A DNA stretch of 64,000 nucleotides, from assembly GCA_009760855.2 (NCBI GenBank), contig WPIO01000001.1, positions 11,482,001 through 11,546,000 on the forward strand, in the 5' to 3' direction. The notes beneath the pieces were generated by a model. The model was not told the DNA's origin and did not search any database. It saw only the letters and a list, made by a program, of their open reading frames with translations. Origin of the DNA: Cristatella mucedo. Lineage: Eukaryota; Bryozoa; Phylactolaemata; Cristatellidae. The translations under genes and the position numbers were made by a program. Positions within the stretch are counted from its first letter, which is position 1; every line of letters starts with the position of its first letter. Below are positions 56,494 to 64,000 of this stretch, piece by piece.

Positions 56494-59400
56494 CTAAAAA
56501 CCACGAACATTACATGGTCACACAGAATGCATAAGAATAATTAAGCCTCGAGTAGGGCAACGCAAACTGACCGACTTCTACACAGCCAATGTGTTGTGTG
56601 TAAAGAGAGTGGCAGCATGAAGATGTTGGCCGACCGACGGGCAACATGTGTTCAGCAAATTCTCTGTCGCCAAAGCCCAGGTCACTGATAAGCATCAATG
56701 ACCCGAAAACGAGAAAAAGCACAGTCGTTATCCATACCTGCTGCATATCTGATAGTAAACCGAAAGTCACCATTTGGGCTACCCATTACTAAAGCTGGTT
56801 CCTTAAATAATATCTACACCAAATGCAATATACAGAGGCGGTCGCGCCATATGTGGGATAGTTACCTACTTGTCTGCTGCCATGAGCCCACGTTTTGCAC
56901 TAGCCGTCAAAAGAAAAGAATCGACCAGCTTGGGTTCCCTGGTACCTATTTCCCTATGGAGTAACTAACACTAGCCTTGTGTAGTGTAAGCTACTAGAAT
57001 TCACTAGAAATTTCTCAGAAGAGCCCATCTTCTCGTACATAACAAAGATCCGATTTGATTCCTTTCGGCATCTAGAAAGGCTTCAGTAAGGACACGACGT
57101 ACCTTCAGCATATCGCTGACTTCTGCTCGCCTTGAAGTGATCTGCTCGGATTCATCCAGCAGATAGTCAATTTCTTCCTTCTTATAAAGCTGGCTCACAA
57201 GTTCACTTTGGAGATGCTCTTCGACAAAGTTCACGAGGAAGTGCATAATGGCTTTAGGTACAGCATCTTGCACACTCTTCAGGACTATCATGAAGTATGA
57301 TCTGATGAGCCTCTCTACAATTCAATGAATTCAACATAGGAACAAGGAAGCATGGGCAGTACGAATCAATACCACGACGGTAAATGCAAAATTACCGTCT
57401 GCAAGCTAAAAGTAGATGCAACAAGTTTATTCTGCTAAGCAGGCATTGAGATAAAAATTAAGTGTTGAGAAGATAGTTGAAATACATCGTGTAGGAGTTA
57501 CAGCAGCAAGTCTAGTGCTGTTGTCATCTAGATTTCCAGGGGCACGATACATTTGCCAGATCTGTCTTTTGTTGCTTGAAAAAATTGGCAGGCTGCCTGC
57601 CTTCGACCGACATGGTTACTGGCAGAGCAGTGCTACAGTGCTAAGGCAAGGCGCAGAGATGTAAAGTACTAAGGCGCAAAGCAGTACTAAGGCAACGGGC
57701 ACAGCAGTACTAAGGCACTACCGTGGTGGCGACCAATGAAGTCGCCGATCGCATGCGGTAACAGTGACACGAGGTAAGCCCATAAGTGAAAGCAAAAGAG
57801 TCACATGGATGATGTCTTGCAGCTCACGCCATTGTCACACTGACACTGTAAATAGATGAACTGAAGCCAACAGAGAGCAAAATAGAAGTACGTGGGCAGA
57901 GCCACCAGCCACTATCAAACCGTATGTTGTGAAGCAGTGGCCTCTTGATTTTGCAGAGCACACACAAAGAGAGCAGACTGCTATCGAATCGGGATGCTTC
58001 AAGAAGCAAAGTAAGAATGGATAGCAGGCTATAAGCCCAACTAACCGTTACAATCAATGCAAGGCATGCTATCACAAGGCAGGCAGCAGTGTAATATAAT
58101 GCAATGCAATGTATCACTGCAACTCAACAAAGCCACACAGACTAAGTGGGTGCTATGCAGTCCAGTTGTTTATAGCGCACTCAAAGCGGCTTTCGGTACA
58201 AATGAGGTAAGCCAACAGACATTTCATCTCAAGCAACAAAAAGAAAGTAAGAACTGTAGCTGAGTCAGCAGGGCGGTCGAGGCAGTGAGTAGCATGGAAA
58301 TGGCAACTCGAGACGGCTGAAAATGATGTGCCATAGGCAGCAGCAAGAGAATATATGTCGTTGCATTAGAATTGTGGAAGTGAGTTCCACAGTCTAGGTT
58401 TTGCAGAGCAAACGCTTCCGTCACCAACGATCTTTTAAGCGTAGGAATGGAACAGCTAATTTATTATCCATACAGGACCTGAGGGCACGAGGAGACTGAA
58501 ACTAGTGCAGCAGTCCAGCTAGGTATGACCAGGCAGCAGTGCACAAGAGATGCTGACCATGTAGAATTATGAATTATATAAAAACAATTGGTTTAGCCGG
58601 CAATCTTTACCGGATTTAAGGGATGGACCACATCTACAATCAGCCATGTACTCTATAGCACTACAGGCTTTGATTTGTCCCCAAGTCAAAGAGTTAATAA
58701 GCCTGCATCAGCTAGACAACATTATGAATCTCCCAGACATAACATTATGAATATCACAGAGCCGGCATGAACAGGATTTGTGGTGGCTTTCACCTCGTTT
58801 GAAGTTGGCAATTCAGATTTGCCTGTTGTGGGAGTCGAACCCACGATCTGGGGAGTGAAGTATAAGCATCTCACCACAAGTCAAAGATCGAATGGCAAAA
58901 GTCAAGAGCATCTGATTATAGAGCTTCGTTTATAGAGCAGCAGAAAGCCTTGGCAGTGGCTTTCACATAGCTTGCAGTGGGCAATGAAGAAGCCCTCTTC
59001 CTGAAAGGACTCGAGCCTACTACACAGGTTGCGAAGAGTGGAGAACAGGCAGCTTTTCCTCAAAAAATATTTCAACACCATGCTTTATGGACGAGAGATT
59101 TCCACGTTAGATTTGCAGGCAATTCCCTGCGACATAGCACACCAACAGCAGCTGACATGGTTCATGGCTCGTGAGCAGAAAGTCAGCTAAAGCGGTCCTT
59201 TGCTAGCCACGACCGGCGAGGTAGGAAGTTGCAAGGTCATATGGCAGACAACCTGCCACTTCCAGGCAGCACATAAGAAACTTGAGCGGTGGCTCGCGTG
59301 CTAGCTCGGATAGCGGGTGGCACGGTAGGCAGAAGATGGTACAGAGCAGAAGTGCAGTTGTTGCTAGCTGGTTGCTGAAGAGATACACAGAGAGTAACTA

Positions 59401-60800
59401 ACTGGCATGATGATGTTGGTCCTCCACCTTGTTACTCCACTGCAAGAGTAACATTTCTGATTTCGGTTAGTGCTATACATGCTCATGATTGCAGTTAATA
59501 CTGTTCAAGGACGTTTGATGACATGTATAGAACAAATAATCCATCCCAACCAGAAATCTGTTGCACTCTGCTCCTTCAGTGTTGAAATTTAACGTTGATC
59601 CATCAAGCATTGGCCGAGATATGAAATTTAGGATTCACAAAGCTACACTGTAAATAAAGCTGTTTAAAAGTCACACACATGATCTCCTCAACAAGCTGCA
59701 AGCATGTATCTCGACGTACAAAAGTTCAGCGAGGTAGAACAAAAGTCTTATGTAATGCAGAGATCAGGAAAAATGTATTTGTTGATATATTGTTTCCGGT
59801 TTACTTCTGGGTTAGATATTTAACACAATCGCCTTTTTACTGCTTTTTATATGGAGATCATCAAACCTTCGGACATAATTAGTATTATGTTTGTATTTTT
59901 GAAAACACCCAAAACAGGTATTCGATTGTTGGATCAATCTTAGTAATATTTTCTCGACATTAATCACTTAAGCCATTACCCGGCCAGGAGTCGATAGTGT
60001 CGAGTATCAAAATTGCCCTCCAACCAGAAATGGAAAAGCAAAGGCAAATTCACTGGGTTCGCTATTTCACAATCTATGGTCGTCGCTAGTGAACTTAATT
60101 TTAAAACACATCTTGGATGCATAAGAGTGGGTGAGACTAGCAGATGCAGCACAATATTTGTGCTGGACGGCCAAAGACTCCAAAGTTCTCCATTCGGCAG
60201 AAGGGACCGAACTGCCACCTTACCTGGTGTGGCCCAGTTGCTAAGGTGCTCTCGCCCCGACCAAGGTCTGGACGAGGCCGTGGGCTCGAGCCCCGTGGCA
60301 CATGTGAAGTGCTTGAACTGAGATTAAGCTCTCTTAAGGTGCTATGCAAATGAATAACAACGGTACAGTTATAGTACCTATGACTTCACAGTCGCGCTGC
60401 TCGCGAGGTGACAACTTGACTCCGACCGTCGGTTGCAAGGGCTACAAGACAAGCGTGCAGCAAGTTCGGTGCCGGTAGGAAGGAGCCAACTAAAGTGAGC
60501 CAGCAAGTGACGTAGCGACTGGAACAGTGCACCGTGCGAAAAAAGCATAGCTTCGCTTCGACTCACGATTTCCGGTAGAAGGTTCACTCCACGGGCTTTA
60601 GAGGCCGGCGAGAGTAGCATTTCGCTCTCGTGCCTCGCGTGGAGTGCTTCGGCCATGGTGAGTGCAGGCCCATCGCCCTTGGCATTCGGCAAGGCGACCA
60701 CACTGCCGCCACTACCACTGCTATTACTTGCCAGTACCTTCAACATGGTGGCAGCTACGCTAGAGCCAGCAGCTGCAGCAGCTGCTTTCATCACGGGGCA

Positions 60801-60889
<89 letters not shown>

Positions 60890-62148
60890 GCAGGAGCTGC
60901 AGCTTCGGTAGGTGACTTCCTAACCGGTCCTCTCACCAACACGGCTGACTGCCTGGGCCGACTCAAGATGCCCTTACACGAGCCAAAGTTCAACCGTTGA
61001 AAGAACCTCAGGAAAACTCCTCTGTTGCGACGGTACACAATCGAACAAACGGCATTCCAAGTTAGGGGGCATGCGAGCACACCGAACATGCTTGGGCTCT
61101 ACCCTCTTGGGCCAGCTGGCTCCACGGTGGCTGCACAAAGTAGCTTGTCAGCCTATTGTCACGGAAGTAGATGTCGGCATTGTGCCATGGGACGTCTTCT
61201 TAAACCGCTAATCTTTAACGTGATCAAAAATACAAAAACACTGTGAAAGTAGCTAACTGCTACTCAAGTGTCCAATGCTAGAACATCGTAGTGGCACTCC
61301 CAGTGGGCTTTCACATGGATCAATCACTAGTCTTATTACCACACTACTGATCTCACTCCTATCGGCCACTGCTGAGTCCATCGACAGGCATTCTGCAGCT
61401 GCAAGGATTGCCGAGTTCACACACTCGTCCTACTTTGTGCAGCAGCCCCAAGCAACGACAGCTTCTTCTTTACAGCAAATGTAAAGTGCCTAGAAAGAGA
61501 TTGAGTTCTCTGAGGGGGCTATAACAAATTTATTATTACCATTACCATATTCTTCTACACCACGCTAGTTTGACGCCACCCGCAACCTTCTGGTCAGCAC
61601 TTATTCTGCTGACGCACGACGACGAGCATCCCAGACCGACATCCATCCTGCTATCCAAAGTATAACGTAGCGAATGCAGCCCCAGCCCCAGCAGCATCAG
61701 TGAAACGTCTGCTAGAGCGACTAACCTGCCGACCGGAGGAAGTATTGGGCTCGCCGCCGGCACCGACGCCTCGTCGGTGATGGTGCGATGGCTGCTGAGG
61801 CGGCTGCTGTGAGCCATCCGGCGCTGCCTCGCCGCTTCCGTCGAAAAGTGACCGCTGAATGAGGTGAGCCTCCTTGAAGTCGGGATGCCTCGTGTTCACG
61901 TAGGATAGCTCGATGGCGATGATGTTCTGAACCTGCAAGTCGGAGCGCGACGGACAACTCAGACACTCTAGTCTTAGCGGAGGTGCTTCAGTGCTCACCA
62001 CCAATCGGGCATTTAAAAACGCTGCTACAACGACACTGAGTATGGCCGCACGTACCATCTCGTTCGTGGCTGGAAGTCGGCGCCTTAGCAGCCCCGTCAC
62101 GACGTCCACGACACGCTCGTGCAGCTTGGGAAAGCGCAGCATCTCTTG
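56437..62148 (-). CDS. DNM1L: Dynamin-1-like protein (Drp1), 3' part of gene
   Basis: Cytosolic dynamin-family GTPase that forms rings around mitochondria and peroxisomes and divides them. Only the stalk end, variable region and GTPase effector domain are in the window; the GTPase domain lies beyond the right edge. Exons on -: 62148-62056 ([26 protein letters not shown]), 61932-61726 ([20 protein letters not shown], then a Gln/His/Gly-rich stretch), a possible exon near 60990-60896, one ending at 60567 ([15 protein letters not shown]), 57314-57103 ([20 protein letters not shown]...EVSDMLK) and 56493-56437 ([18 protein letters not shown], stop). The C-terminus corresponds to human ...ALQGASQIIAEIRETHLW. 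The phases of the 60567 and 57314 exon ends do not fit each other, so at least one short exon is missing from this model. Confidence 0.94.
57103..57314 (-). CDS. DNM1L: DNM1L GTPase effector domain exon
   Basis: 212 bases between acceptor TTGAATTGTAG and donor CTGAAG|GTACGT. Encodes [50 protein letters not shown] and [16 protein letters not shown], the effector domain that packs against the stalk and stimulates GTP hydrolysis. It begins with the last two bases of a Glu codon (phase 1 intron). Confidence 0.95.
57610..57720. repeat. Short degenerate tandem repeat
   Basis: About four imperfect units built on GCAGTACTAAGGCA, varying between about 18 and 30 bases. No coding potential. Confidence 0.7.
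58095..58560 (-). mobile_element. L2-type LINE 3' end (family B), reverse strand
   Basis: Read on -, a degraded [19 protein letters not shown] (the L2 ...[10 protein letters not shown] equivalent) is followed by the family B 3' region with GTCTGTTGGCTTACC, CCGAAAGCCGCTTTGAGTGC and GTGTGGCTTTGTTGAG. Same orientation as the DNM1L gene. Inactive. Confidence 0.7.
58780..59060 (-). mobile_element. SINE-1 copies (one clear, one weak)
   Basis: Around 58815-58880 the reverse strand carries a T-arm-like GTGGGTTCGACTCCCAC and an upstream tRNA-like head. A second, weaker copy follows at about 58930-59040 (TAGGCTCGAGTCCTTTC on -). These could be mistaken for tRNA genes, but the acceptor and anticodon arms are missing. 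Confidence 0.5.
60228..60362 (+). mobile_element. tRNA-derived SINE with LINE-like tail (SINE-2)
   Basis: A box TGGCCCAGTTGCTAAGGTGC, B box GGGCTCGAGCCCCGTGG. Tail GTGAAGTGCTTGAACTGAGA and AAATGAATAAC. In a DNM1L intron, antisense. Confidence 0.82.
60567..60790 (-). CDS. DNM1L: DNM1L exon before the effector domain
   Basis: The 3' border is clear: GAAATC|GTGAGT. The 5' border is not; several CAG sites lie between 60690 and 60790. Encoded [20 protein letters not shown] and GVNLLPEI correspond to human Drp1 AEELLAEEKS...MPASPQKGHAVNLL, the end of the variable (B-insert) region that in human Drp1 precedes the regulatory phosphosites. Upstream of AEAL the sequence is Ser/Gly-rich, as expected for this disordered segment. 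Confidence 0.75.
60799..60887. repeat. (CA)n microsatellite, (UG)n on the DNM1L transcript
   Basis: 89 bases of uninterrupted CA on +. It sits between the exon ending at 60567 and the candidate exon at about 60896-60990, so nearly the whole of that short intron would be UG repeat. Confidence 0.96.
60896..60990 (-). CDS. DNM1L: Possible DNM1L variable-region exon
   Basis: Reverse-strand frame [20 protein letters not shown], then PTEAAAPA, running up to the TG repeat. GILS could stand for the WRGML.. motif of the Drp1 B-insert. The acceptor (GTGTAAG) is non-ideal and no clean donor is seen before the repeat. Placement between the two sure exons is the main support. Confidence 0.35.
61465..61550 (+). 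mobile_element. L2-type LINE 3' tail (family A)
   Basis: CAGCAAATGTAAAGTGCCTA, GAGTTCTCTGAGGGGGCTAT, ATTATTACCATTACCA. Severely truncated, in a DNM1L intron, antisense. Confidence 0.85.
61726..61932 (-). CDS. DNM1L: DNM1L stalk-end / variable-region exon
   Basis: 69 codons, phase 0 at both ends: acceptor [28 protein letters not shown] (human VHNLVAIELAYINTKHPDF), then a Gln/His/Gly-rich low-complexity run ending SSGRQ|GTTAGT. The second half is the start of the fast-evolving B-insert. Confidence 0.94.
62056..62148 (-). CDS. DNM1L: DNM1L stalk exon
   Basis: 31 codons, phase 0: acceptor [40 protein letters not shown], donor GTACGT. Corresponds to human [32 protein letters not shown]. Confidence 0.95.
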
Positions 62149-64000
62149 CTACAACGGGTAGTGCAGTTGCAAAAGCAGGAGCAACGGCAGACTGTGGCAC
62201 GGCTACAAGACGAATGCCCCGGGACAACATAGTTGCCATGAAACTAAGCAAACAATAGAACTGCATGTGTATATGCGTGAGTGGCGTGTGCATGTGTTGC
62301 TGCTACACTGACAGCATTTCAAAATATAACAAGCTGGCTGTGTAGCAAATCTATACAACACCCATACAACGTCCTGGCAGAAGGCATCATGGTTGATCTT
62401 CTCTCCAGACGACTACTTTTATTTGAGGTGGTCCCCGATGCAGTCTCTTAATACAATCTCCAAGTTTGCTGCTACTTTTCGAGTTCTGCTGTTTGATAGA
62501 TCACTGCTATGCCCACGTGGCTATGTTACAAGCTGGCCTTGTTTTGAAAACAGAGCCGACCATATGAAAAATGTTCTGTTTGCTCGAATCAACAACAGGA
62601 CATTAGAATTTCGTCAACAGTTTCAAAATGTGAAACGTGCTGGTTTCTACGAACTGCTGTAGCAGATCTATGAGGGTAGCAGTTGCCAGCTGTGACATCA
62701 CTTCAGGGCATGGAATAGGTTCACTCATATGAATAAGTTCGACAAGTCAACACAAGACGGCAACTTTGTGAACTCAAGTCGGCGACTACACTGACTTCTG
62801 GTTATAAGTGGCCCATTGGACCCTGCTAACTACAAAGAGGAGCAAGAAAATGTAACAAGCAGGTGTGTGTCATGTCATACACGGTTAGCAGCTCGAGTTG
62901 GAACGTGAATCCTCCAAATCCTAGAGAGATATACTTATCTCCACTTCTTGGCAAAAAATTAAGCATCCCTGCATGCTTCAAGTGAAGTGTGTGCATACTT
63001 TTAACAAGCATACAGTAGGGGGAACAATCGTTACTGCCCTCCCTCTGGATCGGCGTGAAGAAGTAAGCTGACCCCAAGCCCTTCAGCCGTCTTACGACCT
63101 GCTGCTTCTGGCAGGTTGAAGGATTGCCGTCGAGTTGGCTTACACTGGGATAACCTGAGTACAAGAGACCATGGACGAGCAGCATGTGTCACGAGATTCC
63201 ATAGGCAAAGGGAAGAGCTGTACTGATTGGTTGCATGAATGAGTAGCTATTGACACTATACGACCTGACTGGAGTTAAAAAAGTAGGCAGAACAAGCTTC
63301 TGTATGAGTCTCTGTAGCTCATCAGGTTTCCAGCTGTGCTACGGAGTCCTTTAGAGTGCCAGTCTTCACAGCTCAACTCAGCACAGCGAATGATCAGTCA
63401 CCTGGTTAGATTGCTTCCCTATACGCAAAACTCTCACCAGCTGCTTTTGGATGCAACTCCGATTGCCAAGTTCATGCGTCATTAAAATACACATTTTATC
63501 AGTGGCTACTCATCTAGCAAGCTGGAGACATCTTGTGGTCGTGCATTTGTAGCCAGAAGCCAGAAAGGGATCAGCTACTCGGTTTACCTTGGATGCCAGT
63601 GCCAGCAATCGTCATGCACCAGCATACATTTGGCGAGTCTTGAACTTTTCTTTGCAAATTCAAACGTGCTATCTAATGCCACACATATATACCTCCAAGC
63701 AGTAAAGCAATTCTGTGGCTCAATGCGAATGCTGGCATTATGCAAAAGTTTTGGTAGTTCTGTCGGGGCTGCCAGCCTAGAGTCTGGTCTCGGACGGCTG
63801 AGCTGGCAATTATTGGATGGCCCGAAAGATTTGCCGATGTAACAGACTAGGCCGGTATGGATTTGAATATGCCATCTAATCTGCCTTGAGCTGGGTCAAG
63901 GGAATTTCAAGTTGGGATGTTCCAGCCAAAGCCAAAGCCATTCTGAACCACTCATCAGCCTATCCAGCAAAGTGATGAAGTAATCTTCATTCTAGGAACA
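62149..64000 (-). other. DNM1L intron running off the window
   Basis: No further Drp1 exon found to the edge, so this intron exceeds 1.85 kb. Open frames (for example 62826-63185 on -) carry no Drp1 or other known sequence. Confidence 0.6.

Larger units (their letters stand above)
57315..60566 (-). other. DNM1L intron(s) with repeats
   Basis: Must hide a short coding exon (3n+1 bases) corresponding to the stretch before ERLI in Drp1; I could not identify it. Contains a degenerate tandem repeat (about 57610-57720), a reverse family B LINE, SINE-1 pieces and a forward SINE-2. Confidence 0.6.

Noticed and set aside
57700-57740. Candidate for the missing DNM1L exon (reverse GACTTCATTG|GTCGCC)
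   Set aside because: It ends in the right phase, but the encoded residues do not match Drp1 and the donor is weak.
58830-58870. tRNA gene (T-arm-like sequence)
   Set aside because: Only the B box is tRNA-like; acceptor and anticodon arms are missing and the sequence fits the SINE-1 family. The same applies at 13280, 15680 and 47840.
60760-61089. Reverse frame with a Cys-Val run
   Set aside because: The run is the TG microsatellite; at most its N-terminal part may be a DNM1L exon.

Overview
The window is nuclear DNA from an animal, most likely an invertebrate. Protein-coding genes are split by GT-AG introns of about 90 bp to over 7 kb. Exons are GC-rich and introns are filled with L2-type LINEs, tRNA-derived SINEs and long microsatellites. 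There are no operons, bacterial signals or phage genes, and I saw no LTR or virus-derived element. I cannot name the species.

Four host genes alternate in strand. (1) An adiponectin receptor (PAQR family) on + at 9351-19871: seven coding exons rebuild a 381-residue protein with all splice phases matching, and its zinc ligands fall at the same residue numbers as in human AdipoR1. (2) An RS-domain protein on - at 20314-26163: only the three 3'-most exons were found. It has a long Arg/Ser domain and a His/Gln/Ala-rich C-terminus; I could not name the family. (3) An RSBN1/KDM9-type JmjC-like protein on + at 40607-55970: six coding exons give 1064 residues with the HxD and distal His intact. (4) The 3' half of DNM1L (Drp1), the mitochondrial and peroxisomal fission dynamin, on - at 56437-62148: it runs off the right edge and at least one short exon was not located. 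Genes 1/2 and 3/4 are convergent pairs with stop codons about 440-470 bp apart.

Region by region: 1-9300 is intergenic, with a TG/TC microsatellite, L2 LINE mosaics, a 68-bp perfect palindrome (5084-5151) and a possible 5'-UTR exon of the receptor. 9351-19871 is the receptor gene, whose 7.7-kb fourth intron is a repeat dump. 20314-26163 is the RS gene. 26164-40606 is intron and/or intergenic, with several LINE copies (one about 2.75 kb with both endonuclease and reverse transcriptase), SINEs, a GA microsatellite and a pogo/Tigger-like MITE 540 bp before the RSBN1 start codon. 40607-55970 is RSBN1. 56437-64000 is DNM1L, with a long UG repeat in one of its introns.

The four genes are housekeeping or signalling genes with no obvious shared pathway, and I see no new multi-gene system. 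The more unusual content is in the repeats: a SINE family that shares its 3' tail with the resident L2 LINE, repeated tail-to-tail LINE insertions, the perfect palindrome, and UG repeats next to DNM1L splice sites.
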